Shown: positions 7,366-14,739 of the stretch, piece after piece | Layout of the letters: each line of letters begins with the position of its first letter | Position numbering within the stretch: the stretch's first letter is position 1 | Origin: CAZNVB01 sp964651495 | Lineage (GTDB): Bacteria; Acidobacteriota; Aminicenantia; Aminicenantales; UBA8522 | NCBI GenBank assembly: GCA_964651495.1 | Contig: CAZYWP010000043.1 | Span: 1 to 20,714 of the forward strand | Length of the DNA: 20,714 nucleotides | Reading direction: 5' to 3' | Notes under the pieces: model-generated | Seen by the model: the letters and a program-made list of their open reading frames with translations, nothing else | Told to the model about the DNA's origin: nothing | The model's database searches: none | Translations under genes and position numbers: made by a program

Positions 7366-8730
7366 ATGCATAAAGAATATATCACCGTCTCCAATATCGT
7401 CGGTCCGCTGCTCGTCGTGGAAAAGATCGCCGACGTCAAGTACGGCGAGCTCGTCGAGATCGAAACGGCGGACGGGCTGGTGCGCCGCGGGACCGTCCTC
7501 GACGTCTCCACCGAGAGGGCCGTCGTCCAGGTATTCGAGGGCACGGTCGGGCTGGACGTGGACCGGTCGAGAGTACGCTTTCTCGGCCGCTCCCAGAGGC
7601 TGGGCGTTTCGGACGAGATCATCGGCCGCGTCTTCGACGGGTCGGGCCGGCCGAAGGACGGCGGTCCGCAGATCATTGCCCAGAAACATCTCGACATCAA
7701 CGGCAGCCCGATCAACCCCTGCGCCCGCGACTATCCCTCCGAGTTCATCGAGACCGGTATCTCCTCGATCGACGGGATGAACCCCCTGGTCCGGGGCCAG
7801 AAGCTGCCGCTGTTCTCCGGGAGCGGGCTGCCGCATGCCCGGATCGCCGCCCAGGTCGCGCGGCAGGCCAAGGTGTTGGGAAAAGAGGAAAAGTTCGCCG
7901 TTGTCTTCGGCGCCATGGGCATCACTTTCGAGGAGGCCAACTTCTTCATCGAGGACTTCCGCAACACGGGGGCGCTGGAGAGGGCCGTGCTGTTCCTGAA
8001 CCTGGCCAACGAGCCCCCGGTGGAGCGCCTGGCCACCCCGCGGCTGGCCCTGACCTGCGCCGAATACCTGGCCTTCGAGCTTGACATGCACGTCCTCGTT
8101 ATCCTGGTCGACATGACGTTCTACGCCGAGGCGCTGCGGGAGATCTCGGCGGCCCGCAAGGAGATTCCGGGCCGGCGCGGCTTTCCCGGCTATCTCTACA
8201 CCGACCTGGCCTCAATGTACGAACGGGCGGGGAGAATCAAAGGAAAAAATGGTTCCATCACCCTCATCCCCATCCTGACCATGCCCGAGGACGACAAGAC
8301 CCACCCGATCGCCGACCTGACCGGGTACATCACCGAGGGCCAGATCATGATCAGCCGCGAGATCCACCGCAAGGGGATCTACCCGCCGATCGATGTGCTG
8401 CCCAGCCTTTCGCGCTTGAAGGACAAGGGCATCGGCGCCGGCAAGACGCGCGAGGACCACGCCGACGTCCTCAACCAGATCTTTGCCTGCTACGCCCGGG
8501 GCAAGGAAGCGCGGGAGCTGGCGCTGATTCTGGGCGAGGCCTCGTTGAGCGACCTGGACAAGGTCTACCTGGCCTTCGCCGAAGCCTACGAAAACGAGTA
8601 TGTCCGGCAGGGCGAGTTCGTCGGCCGGAGCGTCGTCGAGACGCTGGATCTCGGCTGGAAGCTGCTGCGGCGCATCCCCAAGGCGGAGCTCAAGCGCATC
8701 CGGCCCGAATACCTGAACAAGTACTATTAA
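7366..8730 (+). CDS. ntpB: V/A-type ATPase non-catalytic subunit B
   Basis: A 454-residue regulatory nucleotide-binding-fold subunit that alternates with A in the head. In place of a Walker A motif it has PLFSGSGLPHAR, the expected degenerate loop of B subunits. The arginine of LPSLSRL is Arg350, at the same number as the arginine finger of E. hirae subunit B that reaches into the catalytic site of A. The C-terminus (LDKVYLAFAEAYENEYV) is typical. The length is within the family range of about 450 to 475. An AGAGAGGG stretch near the end of subunit A serves as ribosome binding site; subunit D follows 3 bases after the stop. Confidence 0.97.
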   Translation: MHKEYITVSNIVGPLLVVEKIADVKYGELVEIETADGLVRRGTVLDVSTERAVVQVFEGTVGLDVDRSRVRFLGRSQRLGVSDEIIGRVFDGSGRPKDGGPQIIAQKHLDINGSPINPCARDYPSEFIETGISSIDGMNPLVRGQKLPLFSGSGLPHARIAAQVARQAKVLGKEEKFAVVFGAMGITFEEANFFIEDFRNTGALERAVLFLNLANEPPVERLATPRLALTCAEYLAFELDMHVLVILVDMTFYAEALREISAARKEIPGRRGFPGYLYTDLASMYERAGRIKGKNGSITLIPILTMPEDDKTHPIADLTGYITEGQIMISREIHRKGIYPPIDVLPSLSRLKDKGIGAGKTREDHADVLNQIFACYARGKEARELALILGEASLSDLDKVYLAFAEAYENEYVRQGEFVGRSVVETLDLGWKLLRRIPKAELKRIRPEYLNKYY

Positions 8731-8733
8731 GCG

Positions 8734-9345
8734 ATGAGACTGCACGTCAACCCGAACCGGATGGAGCTGCTGCGGCTGCGCCGCCGCCTCGGCCTGGCCG
8801 AGCGCGGCCACAAGCTGCTCAAGGATAAGCTCGAAGAGCTGATGCGCCAGTTCCTGGAGAACATCCGTCGCCTCTCCGAGCTCCAGGCCGGCGTCAGCGA
8901 GAAGCTCAACAAAGCGTTTATCTCCTTCGCCCTGGCCCGGACGCGCAATTCCTTCGCCGAGCTGGAAAAGCTCCTCCCCGCAGGACGGCTTATCGTGGAG
9001 GCGAAAAAGGAGCGCATCCTCAACCTGGCCATCCCGCGCCTGGAGATCAAGGAGCTGGAAATCTCCGCCTACGACCTTCTCAACACCGAAGCGGAGCTCG
9101 ATGTCGGAATCAAGAAGACACGAGAGGTGATGCCGGATCTGCTGGAGATGGCCAGGCTCTGGAAGGCCGCCGAGCTTCTTTCCGACGAGATCGAAGTGAC
9201 CCGCCGCCGGGTCAACGCCCTCGAATACATCCTCATTCCCAGCATCAGGGAGACGATCGCCTACATCTCGGGCCGCCTGGAGGAGATGGAGCGCTCTTTT
9301 CAGGTCCAGCTGATGCGGGTCAAAGAGATCATCCGCACCCACTGA
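8734..9345 (+). CDS. ntpD: V/A-type ATPase subunit D (central rotor shaft)
   Basis: A 203-residue protein with two long helices that pair as an antiparallel coiled coil: the N-terminal one begins with PNRMELLRLRRRLGLAERGH and KLLKDKLEELMRQF, the C-terminal one with RRRVNALEYILIPSIRETIAYI. The P-x-x-x-x-L-x-x-L-x-x-x-L-x-x-A-x-x-G-x-x-L-L-K-x-K pattern is the signature of subunit D, the shaft that turns inside A3B3. It is the last gene of the operon, 3 bases after subunit B. No clear intrinsic terminator follows; a large palindromic element begins about 75 bases downstream. Confidence 0.95.
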   Translation: MRLHVNPNRMELLRLRRRLGLAERGHKLLKDKLEELMRQFLENIRRLSELQAGVSEKLNKAFISFALARTRNSFAELEKLLPAGRLIVEAKKERILNLAIPRLEIKELEISAYDLLNTEAELDVGIKKTREVMPDLLEMARLWKAAELLSDEIEVTRRRVNALEYILIPSIRETIAYISGRLEEMERSFQVQLMRVKEIIRTH

Positions 9346-9420
9346 TTTTGGCGAATTCACTTTTTGGCCGCCATTGACAGGGCTTCGACGAGAATGATAT
9401 GTTTTCCCCCGCGCTTTTTC

Positions 9421-9577
9421 CCCTCTCCCTTGAGAGGCTGTGTCGCAATGTCATTGCGAAGGAGCGAAGCGACTGAAGCAATCTCATAATGCGTTGAAAA
9501 GAAAGGAGATTGCTTCGCTCCCAAAGGTCGCTCGCAATGACAAATTGCAATTACGACCAGCCTCTGAGGGGAGAGGG
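9421..9577. repeat. Nested inverted-repeat (MITE-like) element, copy 1
   Basis: The core at 9450-9541 has perfect 10-bp ends (GTCATTGCGA and its complement TCGCAATGAC), with a second inner pair GAAGCAATCTC / GAGATTGCTTC flanking a short variable loop. It sits inside a second, unrelated palindrome: 9421-9440 and 9558-9577 are inverted copies matching at 18 of 20 positions, ending in AGAGGCTG / CAGCCTCT. A related core occurs at 10961-11044. There is no room for a transposase, so any movement would have to be in trans. As RNA it would form a long hairpin that could protect or end the ATPase transcript. Confidence 0.7.
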
Positions 9578-9620
9578 TGGAGGAGAGGGTGAGATTCGGG
9601 CGATACCCCCTCCCCTTCAT

Positions 9621-9642
9621 CCCCTCCCTCCTAGGGGAGGGG
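9621..9642. repeat. Short GC-rich palindrome
   Basis: CCCCTCCC pairs with GGGGAGGGG around a loop of a few bases containing CCTA. It belongs to a purine/pyrimidine-biased tract that starts near 9560. It lacks the run of T expected of an intrinsic terminator on either strand. Confidence 0.4.
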
Positions 9643-9673
9643 AAGCCAAGGTAGGCTGTTGATTGATGTTCCG

Positions 9674-9705
9674 GGTTTATCATCGGCGCTTTATGAAGAT
9701 AAACC
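9674..9705. promoter_or_regulatory. Inverted repeat upstream of the first transporter, candidate operator
   Basis: GGTTTATC at 9674-9681 is exactly inverted as GATAAACC at 9698-9705, with 16 bases between. It lies 31 bases ahead of the transporter start. The dyad could be a binding site for a dimeric regulator or a leader hairpin. No regulator gene is adjacent, and no good -35/-10 pair is visible beside it. Confidence 0.3.
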
Positions 9706-9735
9706 ATTAACTTAAATCAGGAGGGAGGAAGGCAA

Positions 9736-10917
9736 ATGAAGAAAATGACGGCGGTTGTTGCTCTCATGGCGGTCTTTTCGCTGGCCATCTGCTTCATCAT
9801 CCTCGGGGCCGTCTCCGTCGAGCTCATGGGCGCTCTCGGCATTGACGAAGGCCGCTTTGGGTCCTTGGTCATGAGCCTGTTCTTGACGAGCTGCATCGTC
9901 CAGCTGATCATCGGGCCGCTGGTCGACAAGCTCGGCTACAAGCCCATCGCCATCCTTGGGTTCGTGGTCACGAGCGGCAGCATGTTCCTGCTGGCCTTCG
10001 CCCCGAGCTACTCGCTGACCATGCTGGCCTGCATCTTGCTCGGAATCGGCGCCATGAGCCTCAACACGGTCGGCAATACTCTTATCCCAATCGTGCTTTT
10101 CGAGGGCAAAGACCCGGCCCGGGCCTCGAACTTCGGCAACGCCTTTTTCGGGCTCGGCTATGTGCTCACCCCGCTGCTCTTCGTTTTCTTTCTCAAGAGT
10201 CTGAGTCTGTCCTACAGCGCTTCCGTGGCCATCATCGGCGCTCTCGTCGCCGTGTTCCTTCTATTCGCCCTGGCCACCAAATTCCCCCAGGCGCCGACGG
10301 GATACAAGTTCTCCATGGCGGTCAAGCTCCTGGGCAAGGCCGCAGTGCTCATCGCCGCCCTGGCCCTGTTCTGTTACATCGCGCTGGAGACCACCATGGC
10401 CACCTGGGTCAAGCCCTTCATGACCGAGCTCCTCGGCGGCAGCGAAGCGGCCGGGGCCGCGACCAGGGCCGGACTGGTGCTCAGCCTCTTCGGCGTGGCC
10501 ATGATGCTCGGCCGATTCCTGGCCTCGACGATGAAGAACTTGACCGCGATGGGCGCCAAGGTCATCACCGTGATGTCGTTCATCGCGGCGCTGGCCGTCG
10601 TCGTCATGATCGTCACCAAGAGCCCCGTCCTGGCGGTCATCGCCATTCTGCTCACCGGCCTGGCCTTCGCGCCGATCTTCCCGACGATCGTGGGTGTCAC
10701 CTTCGCCAAGTTTGAGCCCAAGCTCTACGGCAGTATCTTCGGCATCATTTTCGCCGTCGGCCTGCTGGGCGGCACGTTCATCCCCAAGTTCATCGGCAAC
10801 ATGAGCGTCGGGCGCACTGTCCAGGGAAGCCTGCCCATTGCCGCGGTCATGGCCGGAATCCTGTTCCTAGTCTCGCTCGTCATCGGGAAGGTCGGGAAAC
10901 CGTCCAAAACCCAGTGA
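9736..10917 (+). CDS. Major facilitator superfamily transporter, possibly sugar (FucP-like)
   Basis: A 393-residue protein with about twelve hydrophobic helices in two halves, a short cytoplasmic link near residues 175-195 (TKFPQAPTGYKFS), and the MFS loop motif in degenerate form (GPLVDKLGYKP) between helices 2 and 3. The stretch NTVGNTLIP followed by ASNFGNAFFGLGYVLTPLL recalls the asparagine-rich segments of the FHS (fucose-galactose-glucose:proton symporter) branch, so a sugar or small organic substrate is plausible but unproven. The start is well supported by a very strong Shine-Dalgarno tract ending 3 bases before the ATG. It stands alone between two repeat-bearing spacers and is not clearly in an operon. 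Confidence 0.85.
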   Translation: MKKMTAVVALMAVFSLAICFIILGAVSVELMGALGIDEGRFGSLVMSLFLTSCIVQLIIGPLVDKLGYKPIAILGFVVTSGSMFLLAFAPSYSLTMLACILLGIGAMSLNTVGNTLIPIVLFEGKDPARASNFGNAFFGLGYVLTPLLFVFFLKSLSLSYSASVAIIGALVAVFLLFALATKFPQAPTGYKFSMAVKLLGKAAVLIAALALFCYIALETTMATWVKPFMTELLGGSEAAGAATRAGLVLSLFGVAMMLGRFLASTMKNLTAMGAKVITVMSFIAALAVVVMIVTKSPVLAVIAILLTGLAFAPIFPTIVGVTFAKFEPKLYGSIFGIIFAVGLLGGTFIPKFIGNMSVGRTVQGSLPIAAVMAGILFLVSLVIGKVGKPSKTQ

Positions 10918-10940
10918 GGATGAGCTGAGCCAGAGCTTAT

Positions 10941-11070
10941 ATGAACGCGTTCAGGCAGAAGTCATTGCGAGGAAAGAAGTGACGAAGCAATCTCCACCGG
11001 CCAGAGAGCGATAGCTTCGCTCCCAAAAAGTCGCTCGCAATGGCGACGTAACATAAATTACTGCGTTCAT
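10941..11070. repeat. Nested inverted-repeat (MITE-like) element, copy 2
   Basis: The core at 10961-11044 begins GTCATTGCGAGGAAAGAAGT and ends TCGCTCGCAATGGCGAC, with inner arms GAAGCAATCTC and AGCTTCGCTC, clearly the same family as the core at 9450-9541. As in copy 1 the core is enclosed by another palindrome, here ATGAACGC at 10941-10948 and GCGTTCAT at 11063-11070. It fills most of the spacer between the two transporter genes. Confidence 0.7.
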
Positions 11071-11128
11071 GATAGTTAACGCTGATCCTTCCTTCGCTGT
11101 GTTCTTTTGCTAACGTCGGTTGAACTCC

Positions 11129-12325
11129 ATGCTGCCCAAAGTCATCTCCCTCTACCGGGACGCCTACTCCGGACTCCCCCGCGGCGCCTGGATATTGGCC
11201 CTCGCCGAGTTCATCAACCGCAGCGGGTTCATGGTCCTGATCTTTCTCAACATCTACCTGACCGGCCGGCTGAACTTTTCTCTGGCCCAGGCGGGCCGCG
11301 TCCTGAGCGCCAACGGTCTGGGGGCCATTGCCGGCGGCTATCTCGGAGGCTATCTCACCGACCGGATCGGCGTGAAGAAAGTGCAAGTGGGAAGCCTTGC
11401 CCTCTCCGGCCTCTTGCTGATCGTTACGGGGTCTATCAAAGGCTACGGGCTGCTTCTGCTCCTTCTCTTCCTTTATGGCCTGACCTCGGCCGCGCTCTTC
11501 CCGGCTAACGATACGGCGATGTCCCGCTTCTGCCGCGGGGAGATGCGGTCCAAGGGATTCGCTCTGCGTCGCCTGGCCTCCAACCTCGGCATCACCTTCG
11601 GCCCCGTGGTAGGGGGGTATCTCATTCTCCTTGATTATCTTTATATTTTCTGGATTGACGGGCTGACCAGCCTGGCCGCCGCCGTTTTTCTCGTGCTGTA
11701 TCTGAGAGCCGGTTCGCTTGCTCCGCAAGAGGTATCACCGGATTCCCAGCCGGCTTCCCGGTCGCCCTGGCGGGACGGCCTTTTCCTCGCCTTTATCGGG
11801 CTATTTCTCCTCCTGGCCACGGTCTTCGCCCATTTATTCAGCGCCTTTCCGCTCTACCTTCATACCGCCATCGGCCTGAAGGAAAGCCGGATCGGCCCGC
11901 TCTGGGCCATCAACACCGTGATGATCGTGCTCTTCGAAATGGCCCTGCTCCACGTGCTGAGAAAGCGTTCCGATATCAAGCTCGTCGCCCTGGGCGCCCT
12001 CCTGATCGGGCTGGGCTTCGGGCTGATGCCGCTCGGCCGAAGCTATGCTTACATCGCTCTGACAGTCATGGTCTGGACCATGGGGGAAATCCTGACCATG
12101 CCGCTGACGGCCACCGTGACAGCCAACCGCGCCGGGGCGGCGGCCGGACGCTATATGGGTATGCTCAGCATGGCTTTTTCTCTGGCCATATTCATCGCTC
12201 CGCTGACCGGCAACTGGGCCCTCGCCACCATCGGCGGCGATGCCCTCTGGTTCCTGCTCGGGGGCGCCGGCGCTGCTTGCGCGGCGGGATTCTGGATGCT
12301 GCACCGGAAGCTGGCGATCCCCTAA
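11129..12325 (+). CDS. Major facilitator superfamily transporter, drug-efflux type
   Basis: A 398-residue integral membrane protein with about twelve helices. The N-terminal half carries a good MFS signature between helices 2 and 3 (GGYLTDRIGVKKV, the G-x-x-x-D-R-x-G-R/K-K motif) and a helix 5 with GPVVGGYL, the G-x-x-x-G-P-x-x-G-G motif (motif C) of proton-coupled efflux pumps of the DHA group. It therefore looks like an exporter related to MdtH-type proteins; the substrate is unknown. I start it at ATG 11129; a TTG at 11120 in frame is an alternative, and no strong ribosome binding site favours either. It is unrelated in close sequence to the transporter upstream, so the pair is not a recent duplication. 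Confidence 0.82.
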   Translation: MLPKVISLYRDAYSGLPRGAWILALAEFINRSGFMVLIFLNIYLTGRLNFSLAQAGRVLSANGLGAIAGGYLGGYLTDRIGVKKVQVGSLALSGLLLIVTGSIKGYGLLLLLLFLYGLTSAALFPANDTAMSRFCRGEMRSKGFALRRLASNLGITFGPVVGGYLILLDYLYIFWIDGLTSLAAAVFLVLYLRAGSLAPQEVSPDSQPASRSPWRDGLFLAFIGLFLLLATVFAHLFSAFPLYLHTAIGLKESRIGPLWAINTVMIVLFEMALLHVLRKRSDIKLVALGALLIGLGFGLMPLGRSYAYIALTVMVWTMGEILTMPLTATVTANRAGAAAGRYMGMLSMAFSLAIFIAPLTGNWALATIGGDALWFLLGGAGAACAAGFWMLHRKLAIP

Positions 12326-12466
12326 AAGTGATTATTCAATTTGAATTGAAGGCTTTGCGCAACTCGCTGTCGCGAACAATTTAGCGCGGCCGTATAGAAT
12401 TACCATGTCGAAGCCGCCCGGTTCGTCTGAGTTGAGTACAACGACGCGAAAGAGCAATACGAGCTC

Positions 12467-12499
12467 CATAGTATGTCGATAAAATATCGACATACTATG
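12467..12499. promoter_or_regulatory. Perfect 15-bp inverted repeat, probable operator of the toxin-antitoxin pair
   Basis: CATAGTATGTCGATA (12467-12481) is followed by AAA and then its exact inverse TATCGACATACTATG (12485-12499). The right arm contains the -35 hexamer of the promoter for the next gene, so a dimeric protein bound here would block RNA polymerase. AbiEi antitoxins are known to repress their own operons by binding inverted repeats in the promoter, which fits. There is no T run after it, so it is not a terminator. Confidence 0.7.
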
Positions 12500-12515
12500 T
12501 AAATAATGGTATAAT
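12487..12515 (+). promoter_or_regulatory. Promoter of the AbiE toxin-antitoxin operon
   Basis: TCGACA at 12487-12492 (five of six bases of TTGACA) and TATAAT at 12510-12515 (perfect) are separated by 17 bases. Transcription would start near 12522, giving a leader of about 24 bases with a modest CAGGGA ribosome binding site before the ATG at 12546. Confidence 0.7.
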
Positions 12516-12545
12516 CCGGACGAATCTCGGTCAGGGAACAAGACG

Positions 12546-13208
12546 ATGACCATTGACGTAAGAGAACGGATTCAGGCGGAAATATTCGATTATCAGACTC
12601 TGACCGATGCCTTGGGAGAGCTTTCCTTCCCAAGAGATAAGATCACCGATCTGATCAGGAAGAGGATCATTATCAGGGTCAAAAAGGGGTTGTACGTCTT
12701 CGGTGACCGGTACCGAAGGCATCCCTATTCCAGAGAATTGTTGGCCAATCTCATATACGGTCCCTCCTATGTTTCTCTTGATTATGCCCTCGATTTCTAC
12801 GGATTCATCCCGGAGAGATCAGAAGCTTTGACATCAGTCACGCCTGGCCGTTCCCGCAAATTCAGCACGCCGGTCGGGCTTTTTATCTACCGTCAAATCC
12901 CCATCCAGGCTTATCAGGCCGGCATGGTCAGGGTGGAGGGGGATCATAGACAAGCTTTTCTAATCGCATCGCCTGAAAAAGCGTTGGCCGATAAGATCAT
13001 CTCGGAGCGAGGCGTTCCCATAGTCTCCCCGACGGAGATGCGCCAGTTTCTCGTCGAGAGCCTGAGGATTGACGTCAGCATTATCCAATCCCTGTCCATC
13101 GAGAGTATCGAAGAGTATGCCCGAATTTATCATTCCCGGAAGCTCAGGCAGATGAGCCGGTTGGTGAAACGGCTCCGGGAATCCAAAGGGGGGACGGCCC
13201 ATGAATGA
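12546..13208 (+). CDS. abiEi: AbiEi-type antitoxin / transcriptional repressor (type IV toxin-antitoxin)
   Basis: A 220-residue protein. The first 60 residues look like a winged helix (TDALGELSFPRDKITDLIRK, then IIIRVKKGLYVFGDRYR, the wing), and the middle has the AbiEi-type segment YGPSYVSLDYALDFYGFIPE, then FLIASPEKALADKII, a recurring motif in AbiEi-family and related repressors. In studied systems this protein both represses its operon and counteracts the toxin without a stable complex. The operator-like palindrome directly upstream and an 8-base overlap with the toxin gene fit that role. It uses the ATG at 12546. Confidence 0.85.
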   Translation: MTIDVRERIQAEIFDYQTLTDALGELSFPRDKITDLIRKRIIIRVKKGLYVFGDRYRRHPYSRELLANLIYGPSYVSLDYALDFYGFIPERSEALTSVTPGRSRKFSTPVGLFIYRQIPIQAYQAGMVRVEGDHRQAFLIASPEKALADKIISERGVPIVSPTEMRQFLVESLRIDVSIIQSLSIESIEEYARIYHSRKLRQMSRLVKRLRESKGGTAHE

Positions 13209-14067
13209 AGCTATCCATCAAATGCTCGCCAAGTACGAAATTCGTTCCCTGGACGATTCCCTCCGGGCTCTCAGGGAAATCATGCAGGAAACCGCCCTCC
13301 TCGGTCTTTGGAGAAGCAAGTTTTTCGAAAGAGCCGCGCTTTATGGAGGCACGGCGCTTCGGGTGCTTCATGGCCTGGACCGCTTCTCTGAGGATCTGGA
13401 CTTTTCGCTCTTAGAGAGGGATGAGGACTTCGACCTGGCCGTTTATAGCGATGCATTAGCAAGGGAGCTGAACTCCTTCGGTTTTGAAGTCGAGATAGAG
13501 ACCAGAAAAAAATCGACTGGGACGGCCATCCAGTCCACATTTCTCAAAGCCAACACTCGATATCAAATGATCACCGTCGAATTTGACAAGGTCCTCATCC
13601 GGCAGGTCCCCCGGAATCAAAAACTGAAGATCAAACTGGAAATCGACACCGATCCGCCCTCCGGGTTTTCAACGGCGAACAGGTATCTTCTTCTTCCCGT
13701 TCCTTTCGCCGTCAGAACATTCAGTTTGCCCGATCTCTTTGCCGGAAAAATGCACGCCGTTCTCTGCCGTGAATGGAAAAGCAGGGTCAAGGGGCGGGAC
13801 TGGTATGATTTTGTCTGGTTCGCAGCCAATCATCCGGAAATGCACCTCTCCCATCTTGAACAAAGGATGCGACAAACAGGCCATTGGGAAGGGCCGTCGA
13901 CCTTTGCCCTCGAGGACTTTCATACTATGCTGACTCGAAGAATCAGCCACATCAACATCGATCAAACGCGACGAGAGGTGGAACCTTTCATTAAAGATAC
14001 TTCTTCGTTGGCGCTTTGGTCGAGGGACTTCTTCTTGGACGTCGCCTCCCGGATAAAGATAGTCTAA
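13201..14067 (+). CDS. abiEii: AbiEii-type nucleotidyltransferase toxin
   Basis: A 288-residue member of the AbiEii/AbiGii family, which has a DNA polymerase beta-type nucleotidyltransferase fold. Motif I is GGTAL at residues 49-53; motif II is RFSEDLDFS at 61-69 with the metal-binding Asp65 and Asp67; a C-terminal KGRDWYDFVWF segment carries the conserved R-D-x-Y-D signature. All catalytic residues are present, so the toxin should be active. Family members arrest growth by adding nucleotides to tRNA or other targets, and some give phage resistance by abortive infection; the target here is unknown. It overlaps the antitoxin gene by 8 bases. Its codon use looks less GC-biased than the ATPase genes, in keeping with a mobile defence module. 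Confidence 0.9.
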   Translation: MNEAIHQMLAKYEIRSLDDSLRALREIMQETALLGLWRSKFFERAALYGGTALRVLHGLDRFSEDLDFSLLERDEDFDLAVYSDALARELNSFGFEVEIETRKKSTGTAIQSTFLKANTRYQMITVEFDKVLIRQVPRNQKLKIKLEIDTDPPSGFSTANRYLLLPVPFAVRTFSLPDLFAGKMHAVLCREWKSRVKGRDWYDFVWFAANHPEMHLSHLEQRMRQTGHWEGPSTFALEDFHTMLTRRISHINIDQTRREVEPFIKDTSSLALWSRDFFLDVASRIKIV

Positions 14068-14144
14068 CTTCTGGTCGAGCGACCTCCCCGCTGGGAGAGA
14101 TCAGGATCCAGGCCTCAAATTTGTGTTTGTTGAACGGCGATCTT

Positions 14145-14618
14145 TTAGTCTGCACGGCCGATGTACTGGTTGGAGGCCCGCAGCAGATAGTCTTTGCCAT
14201 TGCTTTCCCGCAGCCTGACCACGACATCCACATAGATGCCGGGCCCCCATTTCGGGCCGTCGTGGGCGACCTTCTCCAGCTGGTGCTGCCGGGTCGGGTC
14301 CCCGGACCCTGACCCCGCGGGTAATTTCGTTTCCCAGATATCTCCCCCGTAAATCACCCAGATTCGGTCCGCTTCCAGCGTCGCGGGGAACGGGTTGCGG
14401 TCAACGGCGGTCACCCGGATGATGGCAGTCAAGGGGCGCCCATCCGGGGGAGAAACCGGCATGAAATCGCGATAGAGATAGGTCTCCATCGTGTATACCC
14501 GGCCGCTGATGACGATTTCTTCGGGAGCCGACGAAAGATCATCCAGGTCGGGGGAGAGAGGACTTTTGCAGCCGCAGATGGCCAGCAAAATGAGCATCAG
14601 CGCTGCTGCCTTCGGCAT
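14145..14618 (-). CDS. Small putative lipoprotein
   Basis: A 157-residue protein on the minus strand. I start it at the ATG at 14618 and not at the longer in-frame start at 14645, because AAGGAG (14626-14631) lies 7 bases before it and the -10 box of its promoter lies at 14636-14641. The N-terminus is a lipoprotein signal: MPKAAALMLILLAICGCKSP, with a probable lipidated cysteine after I-C-G. The mature part is mostly beta strands with polar loops (EEIVISGRVYTMETYLY, TAIIRVTAVD, RIWVIYGGDIWETKL) and no motif I recognise. It is divergent from the selenoprotein gene across a 121-base intergenic region. Function unknown; exposed to the periplasm or cell surface. Confidence 0.75.
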   Translation of the reverse strand: MPKAAALMLILLAICGCKSPLSPDLDDLSSAPEEIVISGRVYTMETYLYRDFMPVSPPDGRPLTAIIRVTAVDRNPFPATLEADRIWVIYGGDIWETKLPAGSGSGDPTRQHQLEKVAHDGPKWGPGIYVDVVVRLRESNGKDYLLRASNQYIGRAD

Positions 14619-14635
14619 TTTCCGGCTCCTTAAAG

Positions 14636-14664
14636 AATATAACACGCTCGGCGGCGGCTGACAA
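14636..14664 (-). promoter_or_regulatory. Promoter of the lipoprotein gene
   Basis: On the minus strand, TTGTCA (complement of 14659-14664) and TATATT (complement of 14636-14641) are exactly 17 bases apart. The expected transcription start falls near 14629, only about 11 bases before the ATG, so the leader is very short and may begin within the Shine-Dalgarno sequence. Confidence 0.55.
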
Positions 14665-14692
14665 TGGGTTGAATTGCGCCCCTAATTCGGGT

Positions 14693-14721
14693 TTGACTTC
14701 GACTGCGATAAACGCTATATT
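14693..14721 (+). promoter_or_regulatory. Promoter of the selenoprotein gene
   Basis: TTGACT at 14693-14698 and TATATT at 14716-14721 have a 17-base spacer. The start of transcription should be near 14728, about 12 bases before the ATG. A perfect 10-bp palindrome TCGACGTCGA at 14721-14730 lies across the expected start and could be an operator. GAGG at 14729-14732 serves as ribosome binding site. Confidence 0.6.
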
Positions 14722-14739
14722 CGACGTCGAGGTAGAAGC

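Larger units (their letters stand above)
9346..9735. other. Repeat-filled spacer between the ATPase operon and a transporter gene
   Basis: A 390-base stretch without a supported gene. Open frames here are antisense readings through palindromes. It holds a composite inverted-repeat element (9421-9577), a GC-rich hairpin (9621-9642), an inverted repeat near the next gene (9674-9705) and a strong ribosome binding site, AGGAGGGAGGAAGG, just before 9736. Confidence 0.6.

Noticed and set aside
9421..9577. Palindrome as an intrinsic terminator of the ATPase operon
   Set aside because: It can form a hairpin but has no run of T after either arm, and the same family of repeat occurs in another context.
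9357..9707. Minus-strand open frames in the spacer after the ATPase operon
   Set aside because: They read through palindromic repeats and have no ribosome binding site or protein-like pattern.
12467..12499. Palindrome as a terminator for the upstream transporter
   Set aside because: It is perfect and AT-rich, lacks a T tract, and overlaps the promoter of the next gene, so an operator is the better reading.
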